This document shows, one piece after another, positions 33,279-46,135 of a stretch of DNA of 63,116 nucleotides (its first letter is position 1; the number at the start of each line of letters is the position of its first letter). Below the pieces are notes generated by a model. The model was not told the DNA's origin. It did no database searches and saw only the letters and a list, made by a program, of their open reading frames with translations. The stretch lies in the NCBI GenBank assembly GCA_015680685.1, contig MNCI01009457.1, forward strand, positions 234,202 to 297,317, written 5' to 3'. The position numbers were made by a program, and so were the translations under genes. This stretch comes from Gnetum montanum (lineage: Eukaryota > Streptophyta > Gnetopsida > Gnetales > Gnetaceae).

Positions 33279-34046
33279 TCATGTAGTTCCTGGTGGTGGT
33301 GGCTTCTCTATGGGTGTCTTTCCCTTGTCTTGCACTCTAGGTCTTGGGATTTGATGGCTTTGAGGTATGGCCTAGAGTTTCTCCTCTTGTAAGGCCTTGA
33401 GTGCCTTGGTGTGTGCGTAAGTTTGCACTTGTGCCATAGAGGCATCCTAGTCAGCCTTCTCTTTTACTTCCACTACCCTTTTATTCTTTGTCAACAGTTT
33501 ATTAAGTTGCTCAGTTCTGAAAGTGTCCAGCTGGTTCTAAGTAACCTTTGGCCCTATATTCAAGAGCTTTAATACTTCTAAAATGGCTTGAATAGAGAAA
33601 TAAACAGTCACACCATAAATGTTAACCATGGTGCCTTCTTCTTTGTTGTGCCAAAATTGGTACATTTCCCCTAAGTACCAAGCATCGCTTTTAGAGAGGA
33701 TAGGCCATAATGGGGATCCTTTAAGATGATCCCTAACAACCTCTGGAGAAAATTCTATGAAAGATCCAAAGTTTAATTCCACAATCACTGTAGTGAATAT
33801 GGACCTTTCATGGATGGCCTGAACACAATCCTAGGGCAACGTGAGATGTCATCCTTGTTTAGACGTTGCAGCAGCTCCTCCTTCTACCTACCTTGATTGT
33901 ACAGTAGCAGGGTCTTCTTGGTGGATACTAAATGATTTTTCCTCTTGCTCTGCATGTTGTCTAGCAGGAACTTGTCCTTCACCTCTCCTAGGTTATTTCA
34001 TCCCACCTTGAGCAAGACATTCTTGTTGTCCACGTTTTGGGGCCAT
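33279..34046 (-). pseudogene. ORF2 of element D, unknown function
   Basis: From ATG 34046 to TGA 33279 is exactly 256 codons in one frame, interrupted by a handful of stops. It starts MAPKRGQQECLAQGG. The middle is an open 84-codon stretch (33537-33788) with VELNFGSFIEFSPEVVRDHL, SDAWYLGEMYQFWHNKEEGT and IYGVTVYFSIQAILEVLKLL. The last third is Lys/Glu/Gln-rich and likely helical (TEQLNKLLTKNKRVVEVKEK, TKALKALQEEK), ending PPPGTT. The layout 'charged start, ..VRDHL..., G-V-x-V, helical IL..L' faintly recalls the transposon-associated domain found in plant Athila-type ORFs, but I cannot assign it. It lies between gag and the 3' LTR. Homologous frames exist in C and, weakly, F, but not in B or E. 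Confidence 0.6.
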
Positions 34047-36009
34047 CTGCAATCACATGGGGCCAATCATTAGTAAGGTTGTTACCAAAGTTAGGTTATA
34101 CCTTACTACTTGCCTTAATGAATTTGCTTTAGCTCTGTGTGACGTTAATTAAAATGTTCCTGAAAGATTATAATATTGAATCCTCTTTGCTTAGGTGGTT
34201 TCCAAATCTAGTTTCCTAGTATATCTAAGGAGATGAAATTTTTTTTGGCACATTTATCCTTAATTTTATAACTAATTACCCTTGATAATTTCCTTTGGGT
34301 GATGATGAATTTCAAAAAAATTATGCACTATTTAGGATGTACCCCTCCCCTAGGACTAAACTAAACCCTCGGGGTTCAAGTAGGTTCAAACGACATGAAA
34401 ATCGAAGTACCAGAGGGCAAGTTATGGATATGAAATCAAGGGATGCGCAATCATGAGTCGTAAAGAGAAATTTGAAAAACTTCCCCAGTGTGAAAAGTTG
34501 CAAATGATGTTGATTAGCACAAGGGGGTTGCATATATATATATTTTTGGGATGTGATATCACGGCCTATCAATGTTAAGGCACTTTATAGAATGTACCAA
34601 ATTTTTAATATTTTTCTAAAATTAAACAATGTAAACTAAGGACATCCAAACGAGTGTTAAAGGGTTCCAGTAATTCAACTAGTTCTGAAGGCATGAAAAT
34701 TATGATGGTATGGAATTTATCAATAAGGACCTTGGATGATAAGGGAGAGAAAAAGGCTATGTGATGGTTCATAGGAACGTTTGAATCAGAGGGATAGTAA
34801 TAAGGGAAAGAATATCGTTACCAATATGTTAAGGGTAATAGATGGTGTGTGGAAGATGTGTTAGGAGTGCAAATTACAAAAATTATGCAAGTGGGTCCTC
34901 CCCAAAGCAGATTCCAACCTATAATACCCTTGCATAACCACACTTAAAAGTGTCCATAGGCACTAGAAGGGTTAAATGTAATCCACACTAGTTCTACAAA
35001 ACACACACATGTAAGTATTACCGGAATGAGGTAAGAATTCTATGCTACATAGGACACAAGCTACAATTACATGAACAACGAGATGAGACAGACTATAGAA
35101 GGGATAGTAGAGATTGGAACATGAGGTAACTGACCTAGGGCACAATGAATCCTACATGTAAAGCATGATTAATGTGTCATTAACCCATCATTCCAAGATC
35201 AGGACCAAGTCCATTCCTCTTATTAGTGACACCGCATTGTTTCATCCCATGATGAGCAACTATGAGAGTACCATAACAACAAGGTGTACGATCACTTGGC
35301 ATTTTGTTCAAAGGAGGAGTGATTTTTGCTTTGTGGCACTTTCTTTGTTCTTTTTTTTCGATTACTAAATTTAGAGAAGTCGCCAACCTTTAGGCATGGA
35401 TGTATGTCTTTCCAATGGGACCCCCTAGAATAGCATTGGATTTTTGAGTGCCTTTTGATTACTCTTACTCCCATTTTGTGTTAGATCCACAAGGATCTTA
35501 GTACAACCACATTACGTGATAACTCTCACAGACGTCACCAAAGAGAATCCGCAAGTCCCCTTGATGTCACACCCTAATCATTCCCTCTTGATCCATCCCT
35601 CTTCATCCCGGGTACAATGAACACAAAATTAATTTTTAAGTTTCAAGAATGTCAAGAATATCATTGTACCCTCAAACAGAACCTCTTATTTGTAGAATGG
35701 ATGAGTGGGTATAATGGGCTCACTATCCAAATGATCGATTACTTGAGACTTGATAACATAGAACACACCTCAACCAATGGGCCATATGAGTGTTTTATTC
35801 ATAGATGAGATTACTTATAAAAAGATAAAAAGACAAAAAAGTAACAAAAAGAATATTGAAAAACTAGAAAACAAAAAGTTGTAAAATTAAAGAAAATGAA
35901 AAATATTTATTAATCTTGCTTGTTATAAAAATGGGGGATATCCCTCATAACTAAACGGTTGAGCATGGCAAGGATTAATAAATGAAAGATGAGGATCCTT
36001 GCATGTTGG
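34047..36009 (-). other. Non-coding stretch between gag and ORF2 of element D
   Basis: Shares blocks with C ('caagtgggtcctccccaaag', 'gggaccccctagaata', 'ccccttgatgtcacacccta') and the same 'atgggggatatccctcataa' boundary to gag near 35930-35955. No pol motif in any frame. Confidence 0.7.
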
Positions 36010-37912
36010 AAATATCAAAAATTGGTCATACTTATCCCATTGGGGTTCACACACCTGATTATAGTAAGCATAGTGGGGCAATTTATAAGATGTGGTTCCC
36101 CAGTAAAGAGTTGACCCGCTATGATACTTGAGATCATAAGATGGTATGCAAGGATCAGGATGTCATCCTCCATGGTTGTATTCATTGGGCTGTATGGTTG
36201 TTGGAGTGTTAATTGGTGGCTCTGATGAGATGACATGAGGCATTTGGTTCGAGGAGAAGGATGCATCATAGTATTGGAATTGTGCTAAGTTGGAAAATGC
36301 AGTGGCCTCGGAACTGTGTTGTCCCTTCCTATTGTCATGTCTAAAGAAGGGATGCCTTTGATGTTAAGGAGGTCTCTCACTGCTGTTGGTAATAGTAGCA
36401 CAAGTAACATTCATGGGTTGTTGCTGTGGTGCAGACACTTCAGGAATAGTTGGTGGCAATGTAAAAGGAGGAAAAGGATGAGAATGTTAAAATTTAGGAG
36501 AAGTGTGAGGTACACAAGGCGGTGGCTGTGTTGAGGACATGGGTTGATAGTACTGAGGAGAATGATAATATGGCAAGATAGAGTATGTTGACCCAGCTGG
36601 GGAAATAGGATGTTGGACTAGAGAAGCATTTGGATTTGGATGATATGAAGGGTGTCCCCAGTTTCGGGGTGGCTTCCCCCATGACTAGGATTGTTGGCCA
36701 CTATGATTAAACACAATATCTCTGTACGAACTCTAGGTGTAACATGCTTTCTTAATGCTCATATAAATGTAACAAGATTGGGCATTAGCACTTCGGGTGA
36801 TTGTACAGGCAAATGTTGCATTCATATGTATGATTGGAAATTGAGCTCTTATTTTCCTCATCCCTTCTTTCCAATTTTCTAATGATATTTTGTCCTGCTT
36901 CTCGGGTTTTTAAAACTCTATCTCCAAAAATATTGATATATTCCCCACACTTTTTATGCATCCATTCCAGCATCTTATTGATCTTTGCCTTGACTTCCTC
37001 TAATGATTGTTGTACTGGCAAAGATGGTTCTTCCTCATTGAGATAGGTTGATTTCTCCTTTTTATGATTATGGACCTCTGTTAACTTGAGATTTTGGTCC
37101 CATTGATGTTTTTCAACATTCTCCCATCTAGCCATTTCTCCTTCTTCTTTTGCTACCCACTTAATAAGCTCTTGGAATTGATGGGTTTGTAGTTCATATA
37201 GTTGACCTTGGGCATACATCCCTAGGGTCTCTCTTGTTTCATCACGAAGCCCATAAATGATATGGTACATTAGCATTTCCTCAGAGAACTCATGGCCTGG
37301 ATAGTTGTTTAATAGTGCATAATATCTTTCTAAGGCCATGTCCAAGGGTTCATGTTATGCTTGTTTCCACTCTTAGATTTGTTTCCTCAAGACTAAAACT
37401 ATTGTGTAGGTTTGATATCTTTCATTAAAGAGTTCTACCATTATTGGCCAATGTTGAATTGAATTTGGTTTTAACAATCTATACCATACTTTTTCTTGGC
37501 CAACGAGTGTCATAGGAAAGAGCTTGAGTTTTTTCCAATTGTTATCAATGTTTTTCCATGCATAGGCATCATAGAAGGCTTGTAAATGTTGTTGCAGATC
37601 TAAGTCATAGCCTCTTGAGAAATTGGGAAAATTTTTTAAATTGATCCTACATAGGCAGCTCTCTTTACGATGCCTACGAGAGATTTGAATAGCCTCTTAT
37701 ATTTGTGTTAGGCTTGTAGTGGCCAATAGGGGTTCATCGTCATCGAGTAAGTTATGCTTTCATGCATTAGGACGATGCTACCTTCGTTTATGTTTATAAC
37801 AAACCCCCACCTCAGATTATGTACTCCAATCTTCATTGTCATATAATTCATTGGTTCTCTAATGAATTGCCTCATTAGATGTGGCATTATCGTAGTCTTG
37901 TAGGAGAGGCAT
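36010..37912 (-). pseudogene. gag: Gag of element D
   Basis: The ATG at 37912 starts MPLLQDYDNATSNEAIH, the same opening as C. A 186-codon open frame at 36785-37345 covers the end of the capsid domain (MDMALERYYALLNNYPGHEF, LMYHIIYGLRDETRETLGMY) and a charged, probably coiled-coil linker (VEKHQWDQNLKLTEVH, SLEEVKAKINKMLEWMHKKC). It ends in the knuckle TYECNICLYNHPKC with C-x2-C-x3-H spacing. Upstream and downstream parts are broken by stops. A Pro/Tyr/His-rich tail extends to about 36010. Confidence 0.88.
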
Positions 37913-38053
37913 GATTGTGAAATTATGTGTGACTTTGTATGTGAATTTTTGTAATTATTTCTTCCTAAATGATATATCGTTAATTCCTATACAGCGACCT
38001 TGTATGATATAACTAATCTAGATAACTAGCACTGTCCCCAACAATGGTGCCAA

Positions 38054-38884
38054 TGATGAGTGGCAAGGTACCCCTACACTCAACCATATGAATACGAGCA
38101 TTTCACGCACAATCTAGTTGAACTCCGCAGACGGGCTAGTTGTGGTATCTAGACAGTTACTCATAGATCGCAATTCACTGTCTTCCCACCTGGATTAGTA
38201 TTAGCTTTGTCACATATGGTTTAGTCTAGAGTGAGGTGTATGATGTGTTCCTACACTAATGCTACTCTTGGGTATGATGGGAAATAATATTAACTAAGCT
38301 AGGAGAGAGAGGGTGAGAGAGAATCTAAACTAACCTAAGTGTGATGACCATCCATTCCTTAATCATCTGTACACATCTTGGACCTTGTGTACGACTACCA
38401 CTAGGCTTACCAAACACATGGCCTAGGTACACTACTGGGTTACCAAGTACTCACACTTAAATGCTCATGATTAAGTCGTACTCATTCTGTGTTACTAGGA
38501 GATAAGGATAGAGAGATATTAACTAAGAAAGTAGTAGATAACAATGACAATTAAATAAATAATTAAGCTAAGTGGATGATACAATGATGAAGTAATCTCG
38601 ATATTTATTGCTAATCATGTACATGTCCAAGTACGTCACACTCAAATAAGGATGTCATACAATTACAATCATCACACTATGGGCATGCACTAGGAGAAAA
38701 AATGTTGAGAGGAAAAAATGACATACTAAAAACTATTGAAACTTAACAACCAAAAAACTCCCTACCAAATCTACCTACCTCCTATTTATATATGAGGAGA
38801 CAAGCTGCGATATCGCGTCTAGGCTATGATATCATGTACGTGATATCATGGGTGCGATATCGCAGCCAACAATATGACTCATCA
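38054..38884 (-). repeat. 5' LTR of element D
   Basis: TGATGAGTGG to GACTCATCA. The U3 array at 38805-38865 is one 'gtgatattgcatac' block shorter than in the partner LTR. TATATAAATAGG (minus) marks the promoter near 38783-38794. Confidence 0.9.
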
Positions 38885-40437
38885 ATTAACCAATGTTTTC
38901 CTCCATTTTCAAGCATCCCAAATTGGGTAAACAAAGTCTAAAAGTAGGATCTGAATTTTTAGCAATCAAATATATGTTTAGGGAAGATAGAAGGTTTGAA
39001 ATTAAATATAAAATTATAATTCNNNNNNNNNNNNNNNNNNNNNNNNNNNNNNNNGGGGGGGTGGAAGATATAATATTTGGAAATAAATCACTAGCTATAA
39101 TAATAATAATAATAATAACAATAACAACCCTTTTTTAATTTCTTAGGCTAAAATAGAAATCTCTAAATTCCTTTTTCTTAAAAAAGAGAAACCAAGCTAG
39201 ATTCTATGTTTGATGATTATCATTTCCATTTTTTACTATTATCTAAGAAATCAGAAAAATAGTAAACACTAGATAATAACAAAAAGAAAAAGAAAAAGAA
39301 TTGTAGTCTCTATACTAGCATTGTTAAATAATCAAAATTCTGATTACATGAAGTAAAAAATAAACAAAATTCCATGTGCTCATGTCTAATATGGAAAGGA
39401 GAAACAATAATAAAATCTAATATGCACTAACCTTGAACACCATGATGGATTGACATGATTTCAAACTTTGAAATCTTCATTAATAAATTTTCAATATTTT
39501 CATGTTTTCACTTTAAGAGAAATGTAGGCTTGAATAAAGGACATTTAACAATGATTTGGGACATGACAAGTCTCTTAAAAATATCTCAAAACTAACCCCA
39601 AAATGATCAACAAACCAGAACATGTGCACTTAACAAAAGACACCAAAAATCCTCAATATGCATAGCTTTATTTCTAATTGTAAAATTAGTACTCAATGGA
39701 CCCTTTGGCCATCAAGCTATGATACACCAAGTCTCTTCAATCTTACAACATCTTGTAGCCCACACAAGAAGAACATCAGGTTGGATGAAATGATAGGAGC
39801 TAACACCATCAAGCACCTCCAAGGACTAATCCCCTGTAATCCACACAAGAGATCACCAACCCAGGATAGAGTGGTGGGAGGCATTTCTTTTATAAAAAAA
39901 TTGGTCATAAAAATATGAAATACCAAGTTCACATGAGACAAAGAAAATGCTAACTCATAAGCCCAAAACATGCATGTCAAAAATTAGATTCAAGACATAT
40001 TAGAACTCCATGCATGACCCACAACTCACAAGAAATCCTACATGCCCTCATGAAATAATTCTCACTTGTCCAAACCAATACAATTTCAAACACCTCCTTA
40101 AAATTTTGGACAATGGTTTAAAATACACATCTTTAAAGTTGAACTTGACTAAGTTGGGAAGGGAGAAGAAACCTAAAATTCAATAGCTCAATAGCTCAAG
40201 AAATCATGTTGAAACTACAAGTCCAAGATGTTGCTAACATGCTCTTATAAAATCAAAGAAAACAATCCATTGATTCAGCCCAACAACACCAAAAAAATCA
40301 ATCACAAAAGCCTCCAAAAATAGTAGCAAAATCAACCTCCTAAGAGCTTACCAAAACACTCAAAATAGCCTAAGAGATAGTTGCGAACAAGCAAGGAGTT
40401 GCCACTCTTCCTCTCCTCTCCTCAACTCCTTACCAAT
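38885..40437. other. Spacer between D and E
   Basis: AT-rich, with an N run at 39023-39054, a G8 run at 39055-39062 and an (ata)n microsatellite near 39097-39125. Overlapping open frames on both strands at 39658-39980 show no recognisable domain; a ~65-bp imperfect repeat (cccacacaaga / tccacacaaga) lies under them. Confidence 0.55.
39023..39054. other. Assembly gap, 32 N
   Basis: A run of N beside a G homopolymer. Confidence 1.
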
Positions 40438-41310
40438 TGATGAATCATGTTTTGACATGTCCTGATATTGAATATCCAGTATCAGAGCCTTGAGATTAGA
40501 TACTTGATGTTGAAGCCCAAGACGCGATGTCAAATATCTGATGGTATATGCGGACCTATAAATATAGCGCTTGGGCTAATATTTTTCATAAGTTTTTCAT
40601 AGTTTTTTTCATAAATAGTGAAGCTCTTGCAATTTTTTTCTCTAGAGTTAGAATATTTTCTGAGTGCCTACAACAAGAGTCTAAGTGTGTATGGATCTTT
40701 GTACAAACACTGATGTACCTAAGCACTGTAATGTGATAGGAATAAAAATGAACCTTTTTGGCCATCCTTGTAGCACTAAGAATAGATTAATATTTCCTTG
40801 ATGCATTTAATATTCATGCACTTTGTTTTCATGCACTTCACTTTAATGCACTTTAATTAAGCTATTAATTTCTAGTTGTTAATGAACACAAGCACGACCA
40901 CCTTGAGCATACATGTGGCACTTGGCAACCTAGAAACACTTAACGTTTGGTAGCCTAGCAACACTATACATGTTCAAGATGTGTCTAGAAAGTGGGAACA
41001 TGTACTTGTGTTAGGCTAGCTAGGCAGTAGACGAATTAGACCTTAAATTACTCTACCTTTCATTCCTGTTGTAGGCAATTAAATTTATAAAACAAAAAAT
41101 GATAAAAATCATGTACCTTAATTACAGTTAAACCATATCCTTGAGCTTCAAAAGTGTAGTTGGAAAGACAAAAAAATTTCTCAACATCCACTTCACTTCC
41201 TAAGGAATTAGTGCACTAAAGAACTACAGGTCCATAGAATTCAACTGAATTGTGCATGAATGCCTTAGTGATTTGTATGATTGGACATAGGGGTACCTCA
41301 CCGCTCATCA
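40438..41310 (+). repeat. 5' LTR of element E
   Basis: TGATGAATCATG to CGCTCATCA. The U3 array at 40460-40545 uses 'gatattgaatatccagtatc', 'gatacttgatgttg' and 'gatgtcaaatatctgatgg' units. TATA box 'cctataaatatag' near 40556 and 'ggaataaaaatg' polyadenylation signal near 40739. Confidence 0.92.
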
Positions 41311-41330
41311 TTAGCACCATTGTCGAGGAC
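41311..41330 (+). other. Primer binding site of element E
   Basis: ttagcaccattgtcgaggac directly follows the LTR. Compared with the tRNA-Asp consensus TGGCGCCGTTGCCGGGGA it has several changes, most of the C-to-T or G-to-A type. Confidence 0.7.
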
Positions 41331-41470
41331 CTTTTCATTGTTTCATGCACTATCTAGAACTTAGTAAAATTTATTTAAATCATTGAAGTGAACCTTAGAG
41401 TCATATCACATCTTAAGATTACTACAACAATTTTAAGTAGCACATTGCAATTTTTATCTCCTACCATAAA

Positions 41471-43960
41471 ATGTCTTCTTCTCACAAGAGTGATTCTCCA
41501 TCCAAGTCTGATGGAGAACATCTGATAGTGCCTCAATAATATTGAGTGGTATATGCTCATCGTAATGAGTATGTACCAAATTTCACCTTCATCCTACACT
41601 AGGATGAATAGTTGTAGTGGCGTGACATGGAGGGCAACATTGTGTTGCCACCTGATCAATCCATTCCTACAATGCTCCAAAAAATGCTTATACGATGGGA
41701 TCTCTAGGAACTTTATGTTGAGTATGTTGTGCAAGATACTGATGTCAGGGATTATTGTCCCACTAATGCACAACATCTACAAGATCGAAAACTAGAACAA
41801 TGTCATGAATCTATGAAGGGGAAAGGATTTAATGATTCTCTATTCCTGCTATACTAAAAAGATGGTGAAGAATCCTTCTCTGGGGGTTTTTCATAGTGAA
41901 ATTCCTCTCTTTGAGTTTGATGAAGGAGGTCAAAACCAGAACCTGTAGTCCACAATTCACAATCCTAATTTTGATAAGAATTGATCTAATGAAAAAGAAG
42001 GATCCAAAGAGGTAAGTCAAGGTCGGGATGTAGACAAGAAAGAAAATTGTGATCATGGTCATGATCACCGAAGAGGTGGTAGCAAGCATCATGATGGTTC
42101 TAGCCCTTCTTTCTCTTCACCTTCATCATCATCATCTTCTTCTTCTAGCTTTGATCGTAACCATAGGGGGTGAAACCATGATGAAGGTGTCCAACGAGAC
42201 CGAAATGATTGAAGGAGCCATCAAGAAAGGTAAGATCAAGGGTGTGGACATTTAAGAGAGGCACATCACCATGAACAAAGAGGTAGTAGAGGGCATTGTA
42301 GGCACCATAATCATGGCCTCGATGAGCCTTTGCTTGCTACTTGAAGTATAAAAAACATTGTATAGGTAGTACGAATTCCAACAAGGCATGTGAAGTATAG
42401 TCAGACCAAGAGGCTAGACATGACCAATATCCCTTACTTTGAAGGGGGATATAACTTGGATCCATAAAACCATCTCCAAGCTTTTCGAGATTCATGTGCC
42501 TTGCAAAATATAGAAAATGAGTGGCAAAAACTTAAGTTATTCCCAAGGACACTTATTAAAGAAGTAGAGAATTAGTATTGGTCCTTAAAACTAGAATCTA
42601 TCAAATGATGGAGTACCGTGCTTGAATTGTTCAATGACAAATATCAAATGTACTCTAGAGTGTCTAACTTGAGGAGGCATATCCAAGGATGGAAACAAGG
42701 GACACATTAACCCTTGGATGCTACCATTCGCCAACACTATTCCTTAATGCACAGATGTCTAGGCCATGGTTACTCTCAATTGGATCAACTTTGCAACATT
42801 GTAGATGGGATTCGATCTAAAACAAGAAGAACCCTTGGCATCTATCCCAAGGGCAATTGTCAAAATCAAGTTCTTGTTAGATCCAAAGATTCATTGAGTG
42901 GATAGCTAAAGAGAAAGGTGAATTGAGAAAAAGATAAAGTGTAGAAGAGTATAATCACGATCCTTCCATTCATAAGAGGGAGGTTCAATTTTATGATATT
43001 GAGGAAGAATCAGCATTTGATGAGGTGGTAAATAGAAAAGCCTTTCTGCTTTAAAAATTTCAATCTAAAATTACAGCCAAGGTTGATCAATTATGGAACT
43101 CCATGGATAGTAGATTTTAAGCTATTATAAAAATTTCCAAAAAGTCCAAAAAATAAGGTAGTGATCATGAGTGCAAGGGGTGCAAGAAAGCTGAATGTGC
43201 CTATCAAAGGGGTAAGGGCAAGCTTGCTGCAATGGAAGAAGTTGTGAGAAGTGAATTAGATGATAATGGTGGGTGTGACATCTACTAGTATGAACATCCT
43301 AAGGGATGTTGCACTATAGTGTCACACTTATAGGAATCTAGGGGTGCATGCTTTGAATCCATGACTCATACAAAGGAAAACACCTAGAAAATTACCTTAT
43401 CCTCAAGGCAATTCTAGGTAATTCTATTAGAAACAATAGTATTATCCAAGTGGAACTCCTCTACAACTATATGAGCAATATCGACAGTGTTAGCAACCAT
43501 AGTCATAGGTGCTAGCTCAAGGCAGTAATATCCTTATAGACAACCTGATCCATATGGGTATTACATTCAGCAACCCCTATCTCCATGTGACTTCTCTAGT
43601 CACATTTTTACTTTCCAATCTCACTACCACCCTTCTAATAATTACCAAACACATTCTTCACATGCAAGAAGGGATACCACCTTTTACCCTTATCCTTCTC
43701 CTGTTCTTACACATCTTTCTCCTTCCTTAGCATAGCTACCACCTACTCCACCTATGCAAGGTGAACTTCCAACTCAACCATAATAACACAACACTACCAA
43801 GTCCATTAATCTACAACTGATTCATCAACTGAGTGGGTTAGATACTTGATCAAAGAAAATATCTTTCTTTCAACCATGTAGTTTGCCTAAGCCCTCAAAT
43901 ACACCTGCGGTTGACAACCCTATTCCTCCATCTTTCTTTCTCTTAAATTCCTTCGAGTCC
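41471..43960 (+). pseudogene. gag: Gag of element E
   Basis: It starts MSSSHKSDSPSKSDGEHL, closely like B. The capsid domain is near 42510-42860 (WQKLKLFPRTLIKEVEN, LELFNDKYQMYSRVSNL, QLDQLCNIVDGI, KTRRTLGIYPKGN). The knuckle region near 43265-43310 reads GGCDIY-stop-YEHPKGCC, with the second Cys lost. Many in-frame stops. Confidence 0.85.
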
Positions 43961-44039
43961 CCTTCAAACCAAATACCACCCAAGATCCATACTATGATGC
44001 TTACTCACGCCGTATCTGATTGGATCTATGCTGGAAACC

Positions 44040-44490
44040 TCCTATGAAACTAGCTAATCTTATAAGTCCTTTGATTTATTTGTAGATTACTAGGAATGAA
44101 CCATGTAAGGCTCTTCTTAATTCTGGTTCCAATGTCAACCTAATCTCTAATGAGATTTATACTACATGGAACCTACCTCCTTTCAAGAAGAGCAATATCA
44201 GATTAGAATTGGCAAACCAGTCCATCCTTGTTTCATTGGAACTAGTAGAAGACATTTTAACCACTGTCTATGGGTGGTCTTATTTTGTTGATTTCTTAGT
44301 GATCAAGGTAGAGAACTACAAATGGGACTTCCCAATCATCATGGGATGGACATGGCTAAGCATCGTTGATGCAAAAATGGACATTAAAGATCTCTTCCTA
44401 GAAATATCTAAAGAAAATGCATTTAGAAAGATCGAGAAGAAGCGAGTTTCATGCATCGTGTATAGTGATACAGGGTGTAATTGTGTGTAG
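44040..44490 (+). pseudogene. Protease of element E, active site Asp to Asn
   Basis: PCKALLNSGSNVNLIS near 44098-44146 corresponds to LLDSGSRVNLIS in B, so the catalytic Asp is Asn. The open frame 44209-44490 continues VEDILTTVYGWSYFVDFLVI and FPIIMGWTWLSIVDA. Retropepsin fold; catalytically dead as read. Confidence 0.85.
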
Positions 44491-44849
44491 AAACTCTAGT
44501 CAGTAAAATGAACATCCATCTCTACATGCAAGTAGTATGCACCAAAATTAAAAATTCAAAGGTTTCTGTACACAGTAGCCACAAAATAGGAGGGCACCCA
44601 ATGGCTGACCATTAATTCTAAAAGTAGCATACTTTGCATGGAATGAACTAAGAGCGTGACATGCGCTTATGTCATAGGCATGGATGAACTAGAGCAAGTT
44701 CATCATCAAGTCTTTCATAATACAAATGATGATACCTATTTGGGAGAGCTGGAAATCCCTAAAAATTTCAAACAAGAGCCCCTTGAGCTAAAAAGGCTAC
44801 CGGCCAGCATGGAGTATGTATTCTTAAAAATGGAAAGCCAATCATAATT

Positions 44850-45790
44850 AATGAAAATCTCACTCTAGAGCAAAAAAAAGATGTTGTTGAATGTATTTGA
44901 AAAATGATTAGCAACTTTTGCTTGGTCATATCTTGAACTCACAAGAATTGATCCTAGGATATGCCAGCATTGCATCTACATTGATCTGATTATGAAAATA
45001 AAGATGCAACCATAGTGGTAATTGAACTCCAAACTGAAGTAGATCATCAAAGAGGAAATTCAATAACTCCTCAAGGTGGGGTTCATTTATCCCATTGTGG
45101 ATAGTGAGTGGGTTAGTCCACTAGTGATTGTGCCAAACAAAGGAGGCAAGTGGTGAGTCTACATCACTTTTTGATTGCTAAATATGGCAACATTCAAGGA
45201 CCATTTTTCGTTGTCATTTGTTGATTAGGTGATAGATACAATATCTAGGCATTGCTACTATAGTTTTCTAGATAGTTATAGTGGCTATAACCAATTTCAC
45301 ATTGCACCAGAAGACCAAGCCAAGACAACATTCACAAGTCCTTGGGGGACTTTTACATATCACAAGATGTCATTTGGTCTATGCAATGTCCCTGCTACAT
45401 TTNAACCGGTAGTAGCCAGTATGCCCAAGGAATGATCAAATATCTTTGACAGTTTATCGTTGGTGTGTTATTCCTTGGATGATTCTTTTTCTCATGGTTT
45501 ACATCAATTCTTGCTTGTGATATTCTGTGTCCCAATATAATGCCTTCCTGGACCATTAGATGGCTCTTTTGCTAGTTTAGCTTAAGGTTTGTCTCAACAC
45601 ATCATTTTAATACTTGCTCAAGGTAGTCCAAGGCTTGCTCAAATATAGCTCCATAAGTGGAGAAGTCATCCATGAAGACTTCNCAAAGAAAGGTGTTGCA
45701 TTTTTCTAGACCATGGAATGTGAATAAGCATTCCAATAGCTGAAAGTGAAACTTGTAGAAACTCCAATCCTACAAGCACCTGACTAGTCT
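44850..45790 (+). pseudogene. Reverse transcriptase of element E with an inverted core
   Basis: The N-terminal fingers are readable near 45045-45180 (IIKEEIQ, VGFIYPIVDSEWVSP, VIVPNKGGKW). Then 45229-45402 gives DSYSGYNQFHIAPEDQAKTT and TYHKMSFGLCNVPATF. From 45404 to 45682 the coding strand switches: the minus strand there reads EVFMDDFSTYGAIFEQALDY and EGIILGHRIS, the FMDDF catalytic motif and the primer-grip region. After 45684 the plus strand resumes with the RT/RNase H connection (ETPILQAPD). N at 45403 and 45683 mark both breaks, and residues are missing at each. Confidence 0.85.
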
Positions 45791-45799
45791 AGACCATTT

Positions 45800-46135
45800 C
45801 ATGTTATGATAGATGCATCAAATTATGCCTTGGGAGTTATACTTATGCAAATGTATGATAAGAAAAATCCATATTACATCCACTATGCTAGCCGAAACAT
45901 TATGAGTGCACAATTGAACTACACCACTATAGAAAATGTACTGATGATAGTGGTGTTTGCTATAGAAAAGTTTAGGCATTATGTGCTTGGATACAAAGTG
46001 TTTGTGCACATAGATCATAACACCATTCGCTTTTTGATGAACAAGCCAACGGTGAGCCCTTGTGTCATACAATGGCTAGTGATGTTACAAGAATTCAATC
46101 TTATGATGGTAGATTAAAAGGGTATTGAGAATGCG
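45800..46135 (+). pseudogene. RNase H of element E
   Basis: The frame 45806-46117 reads MIDASNYALGVILMQ, HYASRNIMSAQLNYTTIENV, FAIEKFRHYVLGYKVFVHID and HNTIRFLMNKP. The catalytic D (DAS), E (TIEN) and D (HIDH) of a gypsy RNase H are all present. It would remove the RNA strand during reverse transcription. Confidence 0.9.

Larger units (their letters stand above)
32225..38884 (-). mobile_element. Element D: gag+ORF2 LTR retrotransposon without protease or pol
   Basis: LTRs 32225-33086 (862 bp) and 38054-38884 (831 bp). Flanks are ATTAG (32220-32224) and ATTAA (38885-38889), a target duplication with one change. In minus orientation: LTR, primer site (TTGGCACCATTGTTGGGGAC, 38034-38053), gag, A-rich non-coding stretch, ORF2, purine tract, LTR. 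It has the same plan as C, again with no protease or pol. It carries the best preserved ORF2 and a long intact piece of gag. Confidence 0.9.

Noticed and set aside
35165-35474. Several 60-70-codon frames on both strands in element D
   Set aside because: They lie in the conserved non-coding stretch between gag and ORF2 and do not match each other across C, D and F.
45818-46072. 84-codon minus-strand frame
   Set aside because: Antisense shadow of the RNase H of element E.
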